A stretch of DNA of 64,000 nucleotides from Rhodanobacteraceae bacterium. GTDB lineage: Bacteria; Pseudomonadota; Gammaproteobacteria; Xanthomonadales; SZUA-5. How positions within the stretch are numbered: the stretch's first letter is position 1; every line of letters starts with the position of its first letter. Shown here one piece after another: positions 15,636 through 23,919 of the stretch. The stretch is from the NCBI GenBank assembly GCA_024234055.1, contig JACKOW010000007.1, positions 1 to 64,000 on the forward strand, read 5' to 3'. A program made the position numbers and the translations under genes. Under the pieces are notes generated by a model. It saw only the letters and a list, made by a program, of their open reading frames with translations, did not search any database and was not told the DNA's origin.

Positions 15636-17546
15636 TTGAACGAAATGATGAAAAACCTGCTGCTGTGGTCTGTGATCGCACTGGTGTTGCTGGCGGTGTT
15701 CCGCAACTTCGGACCGACCACAGCACCCAGTGCCGGCCTGTCGTATTCCGAGTTCCTGGAGCGGGTCGAGCGCGAGCAGGTGGTCGAGGTCAAGATCGCT
15801 GCTGACCGCAAGATGACCGGCAAGATGCAGGACGGCAAGGCATTCGAGCTCTATGCCCCGGAAGACCCGCGCCTGGTCGAGACGCTGATCGCCAACAACG
15901 TCAAGGTCACGCAGACGCCGCCCGAGACCGGTTTCTCGCTGTTCGGGCTGTTGCTGAATCTGCTGCCAGTGCTGTTGCTGATCGGCTTCTGGATCTTTGT
16001 CATGCGCCAGATGCAGGGCGGCGGCGGTGGTCGTGGGGCCATGTCCTTCGGCAAGAGCCGGGCCCGCCTGCAGGGTGAGGATCAGGTCAAGGTTACCTTT
16101 GCCGACGTCGCCGGTGTGGACGAGGCGAAGGAAGAAGTGCACGAACTGGTCGAGTTCCTGCGCGATCCAGGCAAGTTCCAGAAGCTTGGTGGCAAGATTC
16201 CGCGCGGCGTGTTGATGGTGGGCCCGCCCGGCACCGGCAAGACGCTGCTGGCCAAGGCCATCGCCGGCGAGGCCAAGGTGCCCTTCTTCATCATCTCCGG
16301 ATCCGACTTCGTCGAGATGTTCGTGGGTGTCGGCGCCAGCCGTGTGCGCGACATGTTCGAGCAGGCCAAGAAGCACGCGCCCTGCATCATCTTCATCGAC
16401 GAAATCGATGCGGTCGGTCGTCATCGCGGCGCTGGCCTCGGCGGTGGTCACGACGAGCGCGAGCAGACGCTGAACCAGTTGCTGGTGGAGATGGATGGCT
16501 TCGAGGGTTCCGAGGGCATCATCGTCATCGCTGCCACCAACCGTCCCGACGTGCTTGATCCGGCGCTGCTGCGCCCGGGCCGCTTCGATCGCCAGGTGGT
16601 GGTGGGTCTGCCCGACGTCCGCGGCCGCGAACAGATTCTCAAGGTGCACATGCGCAAGGTGCCGTTGGGTGACGACGTGCGGCCCTCGGTGATCGCCCGT
16701 GGTACTCCCGGATTCTCCGGTGCTGATCTGGCCAATCTGGTCAACGAGGCTGCCTTGTTCGCAGCGCGCGACAATTCCCGCGACGTGGCGATGACCCACT
16801 TCGAGAAAGCCAAGGACAAGATCCTGATGGGCGCGGAGCGCCGCTCGATGGTCATGAGCGACGACGAAAAGCGTCTGACGGCCTATCACGAAGCCGGTCA
16901 CGCCATCATCGGTCGGGTGGTGCCCGAGCATGATCCGGTCTACAAGGTCTCGATCATTCCGCGTGGCCGCGCGCTCGGTGTGACCATGTTCCTGCCGGAG
17001 GGCGATCGCTACAGCCACAGCCGTACCTGGCTGGAAAGCCAGATCTGCTCGCTTTACGGCGGTCGCCTGGCCGAGGAGTTGATCTTCGGCCACGGCAAGG
17101 TCACCACCGGTGCCTCGAACGACATCATGCGCGCCACCCAGCTGGCGCGGAACATGGTCACCAAGTGGGGCATGTCTGATCAGCTCGGGCCGCTGATGTA
17201 TGGCGACGAAGAGGAAGAATTGTTCCTCGGCCGCTCGATCACCCAGACCAAGACGGTGTCGCCGGAGACGGCGGAACTGATCGACGCCGAAGTGCGGGCA
17301 CTGATCGACCGCTGCTACAACACCGCCAAGACCATTCTGGTCGAGAACAACGACAAGCTGCACACCATGGCCGATGCCTTGATGAAGTATGAGACCATCG
17401 ATGCCGTGCAGATCGATGCGATCATGGCCGGCAAGGACGTGCCGCCGCCATCGGACTGGACCGAGGGTGACGGCGGTGCGCCGTCGAATCCGACCAAGCC
17501 GACGGCGCCGGTCACGCCAAGTGCGACGCCAGCAGCGCAGACCTGA
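15636..17546 (+). CDS. ftsH: FtsH, membrane-bound AAA+ zinc metalloprotease
   Basis: FtsH is the essential ATP-dependent inner-membrane protease that degrades misfolded membrane proteins and regulators such as LpxC and sigma-32. The 636-residue protein has two N-terminal membrane segments (about 5-22 and 105-125) around a periplasmic domain, the AAA+ module with Walker A G-P-P-G-T-G-K-T at 196-203 and a Walker B F-I-D-E-I-D block, and the zinc site HEAGH at 418-422. The likely start is TTG at 15636, because AAGGAG ends six bases before it. An ATG three codons later is the alternative. The tail is rich in Pro and Thr. The order rlmE-ftsH-folP-glmM is the conserved gammaproteobacterial order. 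Confidence 0.97.
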   Translation: MNEMMKNLLLWSVIALVLLAVFRNFGPTTAPSAGLSYSEFLERVEREQVVEVKIAADRKMTGKMQDGKAFELYAPEDPRLVETLIANNVKVTQTPPETGFSLFGLLLNLLPVLLLIGFWIFVMRQMQGGGGGRGAMSFGKSRARLQGEDQVKVTFADVAGVDEAKEEVHELVEFLRDPGKFQKLGGKIPRGVLMVGPPGTGKTLLAKAIAGEAKVPFFIISGSDFVEMFVGVGASRVRDMFEQAKKHAPCIIFIDEIDAVGRHRGAGLGGGHDEREQTLNQLLVEMDGFEGSEGIIVIAATNRPDVLDPALLRPGRFDRQVVVGLPDVRGREQILKVHMRKVPLGDDVRPSVIARGTPGFSGADLANLVNEAALFAARDNSRDVAMTHFEKAKDKILMGAERRSMVMSDDEKRLTAYHEAGHAIIGRVVPEHDPVYKVSIIPRGRALGVTMFLPEGDRYSHSRTWLESQICSLYGGRLAEELIFGHGKVTTGASNDIMRATQLARNMVTKWGMSDQLGPLMYGDEEEELFLGRSITQTKTVSPETAELIDAEVRALIDRCYNTAKTILVENNDKLHTMADALMKYETIDAVQIDAIMAGKDVPPPSDWTEGDGGAPSNPTKPTAPVTPSATPAAQT

Positions 17547-17561
17547 GCCCGACTTCGCGCA

Positions 17562-18473
17562 GTGTTCGAGGCGCCCAAGCCGACGCTGGATTGCCGTGGC
17601 CGACTCCTGATTCTGGATCGGCCGCGGATCATGGGCGTGCTCAACGTCACGCCCGATTCGTTTTCGGATGGCGGTCAATGGGACGATACCGGCGCGGCAA
17701 TCGCCCGGGGACTGGAGCTGATCGACGCGGGAGCAGATGTCATCGACGTCGGCGGCGAATCCACCCGGCCCGGAGCGACACCGGTTGATGGGGAGGAAGA
17801 ACTGCGCCGGGTCATCCCGGTCATCGAGGCGCTGGCCGCCCGCACCCAGGCCCCGATCTCGATCGACACCAGCAAGCCCGAGGTCATGCGTGCCGCCGTT
17901 GCTGCCGGTGCCGGGCTTATCAATGATGTCCGCGCCTTGCGTCAGCCTGGGGCGATCGAGGCGGCTGCCGAATCTGGTGCAGCCATCTGTCTGATGCATA
18001 TGCAGGGTGAGCCCGGAAACATGCAGCAGGCGCCCAGTTACGACGACGTCTGCGCCGAAGTGCAGCGTTTTCTGACCGACCGCATTCTCGCCTGCCAGTT
18101 CGCCGGCATCGACAAGAAGCGCATCGTCGTCGATCCGGGCTTTGGGTTCGGCAAGAATCTGCAGCACAATCTGGAACTGCTGGCCCGACTGGATTCGTTC
18201 AAGGTGCTTGGATGCCCGATCCTGGCCGGGCTGTCACGCAAGCGCATGATTGCCGCACTGACCGGGCGCGAGGCCATGGATCAACGCACGGTGGGCTCGG
18301 TGGCGGCTGCACTGATCGCCGTGCAGCGCGGCGCGGCCATCGTGCGCGTTCATGATGTCGCCGCCACGCGCGACGCACTCAGCGTCTGGCAGGCAGTGGA
18401 CGATGCCACGCCCGCCGCAGTGATTGCGGCGTCTCGACCATCAGCCGCCAGTCTCTGGGGTGACGACGACTGA
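17562..18473 (+). CDS. folP: FolP, dihydropteroate synthase
   Basis: FolP condenses p-aminobenzoate with dihydropterin pyrophosphate to give dihydropteroate in folate synthesis and is the sulfonamide target. The 303-residue product contains G-V-L-N-V-T-P-D-S-F-S-D-G-G near residue 25, G-G-E-S-T-R-P-G-A near 65, I-S-I-D-T and the D-P-G-F-G-F-G-K loop. It starts with GTG at 17562, only 15 bases after the ftsH stop, so it is in the ftsH operon. The length is slightly above the family norm because of a C-terminal tail. Confidence 0.95.
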   Translation: MFEAPKPTLDCRGRLLILDRPRIMGVLNVTPDSFSDGGQWDDTGAAIARGLELIDAGADVIDVGGESTRPGATPVDGEEELRRVIPVIEALAARTQAPISIDTSKPEVMRAAVAAGAGLINDVRALRQPGAIEAAAESGAAICLMHMQGEPGNMQQAPSYDDVCAEVQRFLTDRILACQFAGIDKKRIVVDPGFGFGKNLQHNLELLARLDSFKVLGCPILAGLSRKRMIAALTGREAMDQRTVGSVAAALIAVQRGAAIVRVHDVAATRDALSVWQAVDDATPAAVIAASRPSAASLWGDDD

Positions 18474-18584
18474 GCCCTCTGCAGTGCCATCGCGCGTGGT
18501 CTGACTGAAGCTTGCAGATGACGACTCGATGGCAATCGGCTGGTGCCGCTTGCACAGCGTCGCCGCGTCCTCGAACATCCGCCC

Positions 18585-19946
18585 ATGAACGAAAGACATT
18601 ATTTTGGAACCGACGGCATCCGCGGACGCGTGGGTGTGGAGCCGATCACCGCCGAGTTTGCGCTGAAACTGGGTCGCGCTGCCGGCACCGTGCTGTCCCG
18701 GACCCACGAACGTCCCCGCGTACTCATCGGCAAGGACACCCGCTTGTCCGGATACATGCTGGAGTCGGCGCTGGAAGCAGGACTCGCTGCCGCGGGGGCC
18801 GATGTGGTGCTGCTCGGTCCGATGCCGACGCCGGCCGTGGCTTTTCTGACCCGCAGTCAGCGCGCCCAGGCCGGCATCGTCATCAGTGCCTCGCACAACC
18901 CCTACGAGGACAACGGCATCAAGTTCTTCTCGGCGCAGGGCGAGAAGCTCGATGATGAGGTCGAAGCAGCCATAGAGGCCGCGATCGATGCGCCGGCGCC
19001 GATGGTGTCGCCGCGAAATCTGGGCAAGGCCAGCCGTCTGGATGACGCCAACGGCCGTTATCTGGAATTTCTGAAATCGCGCCTGGATCGCCGGCTGGAA
19101 TCGCTGCAGGGCCTGCGTCTGGTCATCGACTGCGCCCACGGCGCCGCCTATCGCGTCGGTCCGCGCCTGTTTGAAGAGCTGGGCTTTCATGTCACCGCCA
19201 TCGGTGACGAGCCCAACGGCTTCAACATCAATGCCGGATATGGAGCCACCGATCTGACTGCGCTGCGCGCCGAAGTCACCCGCACCGGTGCGGCGCTGGG
19301 TCTGGCGGTCGATGGCGACGCCGATCGGCTGATGGCCGTCAGCGCCGATGGTCGACTGGTGGATGGCGATGACATCGTCTTCCTGCTCGCGCGTCACTGG
19401 CAGTCGCGCGGTGTGCTGCACGGGCCGGTCGTGGGCACGGTCATGACCAACCTCGGCATCGAGCTGGCGCTGAAGGAGCTGGGCATCGGCTTCGAGCGCG
19501 CAGCCGTCGGCGACCGCTATGTCCACCAACGCCTGCGCGAGACCGGCGGCATCCTCGGCGGCGAAGCCTCCGGGCACGTGATCTGCACCCACAAGGCCAG
19601 CACCGGCGATGGCCTGATGAGCGCCTTGCTGCTGCTGGAAGTGCTGGCCGACAGCCAGCGCACGCTCGGCGAGATGGCCGCTGATCTGCATCGCTTGCCG
19701 CAGCGCACGATCAATGTGCGCATCGCGGGCAATGCCAGAACCCTGCTTCAGAACCCGAACATTCTGGCTGGCAGGGCGGAGGTTGAGGCCGCGCTGGGGC
19801 AGGGCGGTCGCTTGATCCTGCGGGCCTCGGGCACCGAGCCGCTGATCCGGGTCACGGTTGAAGCCCGTGATCTGGCGGTGGTCGAGGCCCATTCGCAGCG
19901 ACTGGCGGATCTGGTGAGGGTCACGGCGGAGACCACGGCGGCTTAG
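18585..19946 (+). CDS. glmM: GlmM, phosphoglucosamine mutase
   Basis: GlmM converts glucosamine-6-phosphate to glucosamine-1-phosphate on the way to UDP-GlcNAc for peptidoglycan and lipopolysaccharide. The 453-residue protein starts at the ATG at 18585, right at the family N-terminus (Y-F-G-T-D-G-I-R-G). The phosphorylated active-site serine is S103 in S-A-S-H-N-P. The metal loop D-G-D-A-D-R and the substrate motif G-G-E-A-S-G-H follow, and the C-terminal phosphate loop is R-A-S-G-T-E-P-L-I-R. The longer frame upstream lacks family similarity. About 110 bp separate it from folP, so it is the last gene of the conserved run but may have its own promoter. Confidence 0.96.
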   Translation: MNERHYFGTDGIRGRVGVEPITAEFALKLGRAAGTVLSRTHERPRVLIGKDTRLSGYMLESALEAGLAAAGADVVLLGPMPTPAVAFLTRSQRAQAGIVISASHNPYEDNGIKFFSAQGEKLDDEVEAAIEAAIDAPAPMVSPRNLGKASRLDDANGRYLEFLKSRLDRRLESLQGLRLVIDCAHGAAYRVGPRLFEELGFHVTAIGDEPNGFNINAGYGATDLTALRAEVTRTGAALGLAVDGDADRLMAVSADGRLVDGDDIVFLLARHWQSRGVLHGPVVGTVMTNLGIELALKELGIGFERAAVGDRYVHQRLRETGGILGGEASGHVICTHKASTGDGLMSALLLLEVLADSQRTLGEMAADLHRLPQRTINVRIAGNARTLLQNPNILAGRAEVEAALGQGGRLILRASGTEPLIRVTVEARDLAVVEAHSQRLADLVRVTAETTAA

Positions 19947-20067
19947 CAGGCGCTCGAACTGGCAGCGGACAGGCTGGGTATTCGTCGGGACAGGGCATGG
20001 TCCTTCAACGATTCTTCAAGTCGGTCTGGCTGCTAAGATTCACTGTGTACCTGGCTAGCGTGCCTTC

Positions 20068-20703
20068 ATGTCTGCCTTGCATTTGTCCATCTTGCCGGCT
20101 GCGCAGCGTGCGCTCTGGGACGAACTAGCCGCGGTGCCGGAGCAGTTCGTGTTGTACGGTGGCACCGCGATCGCCCTGCAGTTGGGTCATCGACAGTCGG
20201 TAGATTTTGATTTCTTTGCGCGCCGCGACATCGATGCGCAGGAGCTCATCGAGCACTTGCCCTTGCTTGCCCAGTGCGAACCTTTGCAGATGGAGCCGAA
20301 TACTCTGACTGTTCGCGTCTGGCGCCAGGACCCGATCCTGCTCTCCTTTTTCGGTGTGCCGCGCCTGCCCAGCCTACGCCCGCCACTGGCGGAGGAAGGT
20401 GCGCCCGTGCGCCTGGGAGATCTTCTGGAACTGGGCGGTATGAAGGCCCTTGTGATTCAAAAGCGCGCGGAGGCCAAGGACTATCTGGACGTTCATGCGC
20501 TGCTGACGCGAGCCAGGATCTCGCTGAGTGAGATGCTGGCAGCAGCGAAGGCGCTGTATGCGCCTAGCTTCACGCCTGAAATCACACTGAAGAGCCTGTG
20601 CTATTTCGAGGATGGCAATCTCGCCACCGTGCCTGAGGCGGTGCGCAGGGATCTGGCCAGGGCCGTTCGGGCCGTTGATCCGCGAAAACTCCCGGTGCTC
20701 TGA
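20068..20703 (+). CDS. AbiEii/AbiGii-type nucleotidyltransferase (putative toxin)
   Basis: A 211-residue protein with the DNA polymerase beta-type nucleotidyltransferase signature: L-Y-G-G-T-A-I-A-L-Q-L-G-H-R near residue 30, then the D-F-D-F-F metal motif about 10 residues later, and K-A-L-V-I-Q-K-R-A-E-A-K-D-Y-L-D-V near 130. This order is that of the AbiEii/AbiGii family. The best known members are the toxin halves of type IV toxin-antitoxin and phage-abortive systems (MenT proteins transfer nucleotides to tRNA), and others have unknown roles. The usual AbiEi winged-helix antitoxin gene is not upstream. Instead a 96-residue gene overlaps the stop as TGATG, so the two are translationally coupled. 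Toxicity and target are inference. Confidence 0.82.
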   Translation: MSALHLSILPAAQRALWDELAAVPEQFVLYGGTAIALQLGHRQSVDFDFFARRDIDAQELIEHLPLLAQCEPLQMEPNTLTVRVWRQDPILLSFFGVPRLPSLRPPLAEEGAPVRLGDLLELGGMKALVIQKRAEAKDYLDVHALLTRARISLSEMLAAAKALYAPSFTPEITLKSLCYFEDGNLATVPEAVRRDLARAVRAVDPRKLPVL

Positions 20704-20993
20704 TGTTCATACCCCTCAATGAGCACACGGCCAAATTGTCGCAGAAGCTGGTCTGGTTCGAGCCTCCGGGTCTCGCGCTGGCGAACCCGATTCGCTTCCT
20801 GGCGTATGCGTTTCGCTACGCCCGTTTTGAGGAAATGTCGCAGCTGCGCGAGTACCTCAGTGATGACGAACTGCGTCAGGCCTTGCGCCAGGCGCCGCCG
20901 GGCATCATCGACCCTCGGTCCTGGGCCTATTGGCATCTGATGCTGGACCTCGCCCCTCAGCCCTTGCCGGAGCGCGATCTGGGCACCCGGTAG
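20703..20993 (+). CDS. Small partner of the nucleotidyltransferase (candidate antitoxin)
   Basis: A 96-residue soluble protein with a distinct pattern: L-V-W-F-E-P-P near the start, R-F-L-A-Y-A-F-R-Y-A as a central helix, L-S-D-D-E-L-R-Q-A-L, and the end P-P-G-I-I-D-P-R-S-W-A-Y-W-H-L-M. I do not recognise a named domain. I recall uncharacterised proteins of this type beside nucleotidyltransferase genes, but cannot confirm that here. Its ATG overlaps the previous stop by one base, which favours a fixed stoichiometry. The stop TAG is within GTAG and an imperfect hairpin follows. An antitoxin or accessory role is inference. Confidence 0.6.
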   Translation: MFIPLNEHTAKLSQKLVWFEPPGLALANPIRFLAYAFRYARFEEMSQLREYLSDDELRQALRQAPPGIIDPRSWAYWHLMLDLAPQPLPERDLGTR

Positions 20994-21022
20994 GAAGCGG
21001 CGGCGCAGCGCGGCGCCTTCCG
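20990..21022. repeat. GTAG followed by an imperfect GC inverted repeat, containing the partner gene's stop
   Basis: GTAG at 20990-20993 includes the TAG stop, followed by GGAAG...CTTCC arms around a GGCGGCGC/GCGGCGCC core. It is another member of the GTAG-headed set at gene ends in this window, but its arms pair only partly. Confidence 0.5.
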
Positions 21023-21127
21023 TGGCCATCACCTTCCTTCCGATATTTTTCTTGGACCTGTCACTATTGGCGACAAATCAATGGCTTGCACCATCGCATT
21101 GTGGAGTGCGCCGCGAAGCAGTCCTTC

Positions 21128-22333
21128 TCAGTGCGCCGGGGCCGCCTCGTCGTAGCTCAGGCCCTTCCTTGCCGCCTGGGCGCGGACGGCGCCGTAGATC
21201 TGGTAATCCAGCGACTGCGCCACGTCGGCGTCCTTCTTCAGTTCCTGCTCGATATAGGACTGACGCTTTTCGGCGAGTTCGGCAATCTCCTGCTTCAACG
21301 CTTCGCGGCGGCCCTGGGTCTGGGCGATAACCTTGCGTTTCTCGGCGGTCGACAGATCACGCAGTGGTTCAGGCAGTTGGGCGCTGTCGAGTCTGGCGAG
21401 ATCAACGCGGCCCTGGGCGACATCCTCGACCAGTTCGTTCTCGCCGAGGAAATTCTTGCCGCCCGAAGCTGACGTATTGAAGGCGGCGCGCTGCGCCAGC
21501 GTGCTGGCTGAGCCCGAGCGACTGAGCTTGTCGGTGGCGGCCACTTTCGACGCGGCCCGTTCCTGTTCGGCAGCGTCACCATAGAACAAGCGGGTTTGAT
21601 CCAGTTCCTTCGACAAGGTCGCCATGTGCTCGTCGTAGGGCGTAGTCACGGCAATGGCGTCACCGCCCTGGCCCACCTTGAAGTGCGCCCCCTGGCTGAG
21701 CTGGGCAATCTGCTGCCAGGCCAGTTCAGTCATCGGATCATTGCCCGCTTGCACCGTGTTGACGACGATGCCCCGCGCCGCTGCGGCTTTCAGGGTAACC
21801 GGAAACTTGACGTCATCGGGATAATCCATGTGCGGCTGCGCATCACCAACGAGGAAGATGGTCTGGTAAGCCTTGGGATCCTGGCTCCACTGGATCTGAT
21901 GCACGGCAGCGTACAGCGCTTCGTTGACTGCCTCCGGGCCGTCGCCACCGCCGGAGGCGGCAAAGTCCATCAGACTGGCGTACATCGAGTCCAGATCCGC
22001 CGACAGATCGACCACCTGGGTGACATAGGCATCGCCGCGGTCACGGTAGGCGACCAGACCTACGCGGATCTCCGGCTGCGGCTGGGCCGAGGCCATGGAC
22101 CGGGCGATGGCCCAGATGTTGTCCTTGGCCGCCTTGATCAGCCCGCTCATGCTGCCGGTGGTGTCGAGCACGAAGACCACTTCGACGATGGGTTTGGATT
22201 CCGGGATTGCCGCGATGGGTGCGATCGGGTCGATATCGGGTGCGGAAGCAGACGGTGAACTGGACATTGGCCAGGCGTAGACGACCACGGCGGTGGCCAG
22301 CAGGATGGCGGATACCAGCAGTTTGGTTTTCAT
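21128..22333 (-). CDS. Membrane-anchored von Willebrand factor A domain protein
   Basis: A 401-residue protein. From the ATG at 22333 (AAGGAGA just upstream) it has an N-terminal hydrophobic signal or anchor (residues 5-22), then a VWA domain with the MIDAS-like D-T-T-G-S-M-S-G, a second loop G-G-D-G-P-E-A-V, and L-V-G-D-A-Q-P-H. The C-terminal third, after the domain, is rich in Lys, Glu and Gln and probably helical or coiled. The protein should sit in the periplasm, held to the inner membrane. It is the third gene of an operon with a PspA-like and a six-TM protein, 21 bp after the latter. The metal-dependent adhesion role of VWA suggests protein complex formation, but no partner can be named. 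Confidence 0.75.
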   Translation of the reverse strand: MKTKLLVSAILLATAVVVYAWPMSSSPSASAPDIDPIAPIAAIPESKPIVEVVFVLDTTGSMSGLIKAAKDNIWAIARSMASAQPQPEIRVGLVAYRDRGDAYVTQVVDLSADLDSMYASLMDFAASGGGDGPEAVNEALYAAVHQIQWSQDPKAYQTIFLVGDAQPHMDYPDDVKFPVTLKAAAARGIVVNTVQAGNDPMTELAWQQIAQLSQGAHFKVGQGGDAIAVTTPYDEHMATLSKELDQTRLFYGDAAEQERAASKVAATDKLSRSGSASTLAQRAAFNTSASGGKNFLGENELVEDVAQGRVDLARLDSAQLPEPLRDLSTAEKRKVIAQTQGRREALKQEIAELAEKRQSYIEQELKKDADVAQSLDYQIYGAVRAQAARKGLSYDEAAPAH

Positions 22334-22354
22334 GGTGATCTCCTTCAGGTGCAC

Positions 22355-22915
22355 TCAGGAACGCAGGGACAGGCGTCGCAGCGCCGCTTCGGCGTTGCGA
22401 TACGAGATATCGAAATCAACCTCGGCGGACGCCGCGGGGTGAGGTTTGAGGGGCCGGGTCATGGGCAGCAGCACCAGCAATGCCTGGATCAGGAAGTAGC
22501 TCCACAGGCTCAGGAACAGGCTGCCGCTGTGACGCGCGGTGGCGATGGCTGCAGCCAGCGCCAGCACGCAGATCAGAGCATCGATGGCGGCGGGAATCAG
22601 GCTGTTGTAACTCTGCAGCGAGCGCAGCAGCCAGATGAATCCGGTCAGCAACAGCAGCCACAGCCACAAGGCCGGGTTCAGCAGCATCAGCAATCCAGCC
22701 AGACCAAGACCGGCCAGCGTTGCCAGCCATCGACCGCTGCGCGCCGGGCTGCTGTGCAGCAGGAACAGCACATACGCCATCGTCACCGCCAACAGAGTCA
22801 GGCGAATCGATACGGACCCGCCGAGGATCATCGACAGCGTGCCGTGCAGCACCACGCCTAACACGCTGAGAGCCAGAGCCAGCAGCAGCTGCCGCCAGAA
22901 GGAAGGGGCATTCAT
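22355..22915 (-). CDS. Six-TM inner-membrane protein of the PspA-like operon
   Basis: A 186-residue integral membrane protein with about six hydrophobic helices (near residues 8-30, 36-53, 62-80, 81-100, 106-127 and 131-152) and a short soluble C-terminal tail containing D-F-D-I-S-Y-R-N. No known family recognised. Its ATG overlaps the stop of the PspA-like gene as ATGA and the VWA gene follows, so the three products are made together. It could be the membrane partner for the PspA-like protein, as PspB/PspC or LiaF-type proteins are in other systems. That is an analogy only. Confidence 0.7.
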   Translation of the reverse strand: MNAPSFWRQLLLALALSVLGVVLHGTLSMILGGSVSIRLTLLAVTMAYVLFLLHSSPARSGRWLATLAGLGLAGLLMLLNPALWLWLLLLTGFIWLLRSLQSYNSLIPAAIDALICVLALAAAIATARHSGSLFLSLWSYFLIQALLVLLPMTRPLKPHPAASAEVDFDISYRNAEAALRRLSLRS

Positions 22916-23451
22916 GACGACCTCCGGGCCTGCTGCTCGCGCAGCAGCGCCAGGTCGATGTCGGCTTCGCTGATGCAGATGTCCTCAGCGCTCCAGCGGG
23001 ACGATTCAACTGCAGGACTGGCGCAGTCGGTGTCGTAGAGGGCGGCCTTCTGGCGCATGGCCTCCAGACGCTGGCGCTGCTGCTCGACCAGCGGCGTTTG
23101 CTCGGCGACGTGTTCGTCCAGCCGGCACAGGCGCTGCTGCAGCATCTGGATCAGACGCTCGCCCTCCAGACGACGTCGCAGCGAGCGGCGGATCAAAGGC
23201 TGGTTGTCGGCCTGGAAACTGAGCTCGATCTCCTCATTGATCGCAACCAGCGCCTGCCGGATTTCATTGCTGCGGCTCTGGACTTGCGCGCGTTCTGCCT
23301 GCAGTTGCTTCAGCGCCAGGGTTTGTCGTGTGCAGGCCGCTTCCATCTCGCGGATGGCCTGGCGCAACTGGGCCTCAGGTTCTTCCAGTCGATCCAGCAC
23401 GGCGTGGGCATCGGCCGCGAACAAGCGGGTGATTCGGTTGACGATCGCCAT
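22912..23451 (-). CDS. PspA/IM30-like phage-shock-type protein
   Basis: A 179-residue, strongly helical protein whose N-terminus follows the PspA/IM30 layout: an amphipathic opening (V-N-R-I-T-R-L-F), then A-V-L-D-R-L-E-E-P-E-A-Q-L-R-Q-A-I-R-E-M-E, corresponding to the L-D-K-A-E-D-P-E segment of PspA. A long coiled coil rich in Gln, Arg and Glu follows to about residue 135. It is somewhat shorter than PspA (about 220). PspA proteins coat and stabilise damaged inner membrane. It is first in an operon with a six-TM and a VWA protein. A GTAAAC direct repeat about 90 bp upstream suggests control by an OmpR-family regulator, and one is encoded divergently next to it. Confidence 0.75.
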   Translation of the reverse strand: MAIVNRITRLFAADAHAVLDRLEEPEAQLRQAIREMEAACTRQTLALKQLQAERAQVQSRSNEIRQALVAINEEIELSFQADNQPLIRRSLRRRLEGERLIQMLQQRLCRLDEHVAEQTPLVEQQRQRLEAMRQKAALYDTDCASPAVESSRWSAEDICISEADIDLALLREQQARRSS

Positions 23452-23540
23452 CGGGGCGCTCCGGTTGCGGAAGGTGCAGCCATCCTCCAGCGCCCGGCGC
23501 GCAGCGAACAGGACCGATCATGCAAACTCTGTCGCCGCGG

Positions 23541-23557
23541 GTTTACATGGAGTTTAC
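23541..23557 (-). promoter_or_regulatory. CpxR-like direct repeat GTAAAC-N5-GTAAAC upstream of the PspA-like operon
   Basis: On the minus strand GTAAAC is repeated with an 11-bp period (spacer TCCAT), matching the published CpxR box form GTAAA-N5-GTAAA. A CATGAT candidate -10 lies about 17 bases after a weak -35 that overlaps the second half, so the site is placed for activation of the PspA-like operon. The adjacent OmpR-family response regulator is the likely binder. Confidence 0.55.
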
Positions 23558-23632
23558 GTGCGCCCATCCGAGCGGCTTGTTAGGCTGAGCGCAGATCGAA
23601 CTCAGGTGGATCGCGCCACGGTGATACGGACA

Positions 23633-23911
23633 AGCCCAGCAGAAGCAGCGGAGCGAGCTCCGCTCTACCAGAGCCGCGGCGTACGAGGCTGTTGTAGTGC
23701 CGAGCTTGCTCGGCAGGATCTGCTTTTCGGCTTCAAGGCCAAGAGCACAAGCCCGGCAGAAGCAGCGGAGCAAGCTCCGCTCTACCAGAGCTGCGGTGTA
23801 CGAGGCAGTTGTAGTGCCGAGCTTGCTCGGCAGGATCTGCGGCCTTTCGGATTCAACGCCAAGCGCACAAGTCCGGCAGAAGCAGCGGAGCAAGCTCCGC
23901 TCTACCAGAGC
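23633..23911. repeat. Alternating REP mosaic (A-B-A-B-A) upstream of the response regulator
   Basis: Five hairpins of two types alternate. Type A (cores GCGGAGC-GAGCTCCGC at 23648 and AAGCTCCGC versions at 23765 and 23885) reads GTAGAGCGGAGC on the minus strand. Type B (core GCCGAGCTTGCTCGGC, near 23699 and 23816) reads GTAGTGCCGAGC on the plus strand. The A copies start at 23641, 23758 and 23878, a period of 117-120 bp. The opposite orientation of alternate units is the organisation of a bacterial interspersed mosaic element. The last unit ends about 15 bases before the response regulator's ATG. Confidence 0.85.
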
Positions 23912-23919
23912 TGGCAGTC

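Noticed and set aside
15570..18167. Very long antisense open frame (865 residues) across ftsH and folP
   Set aside because: It is the complement of two well-conserved genes in a GC-rich sequence. Its translation is low complexity and His/Asp rich without domains.
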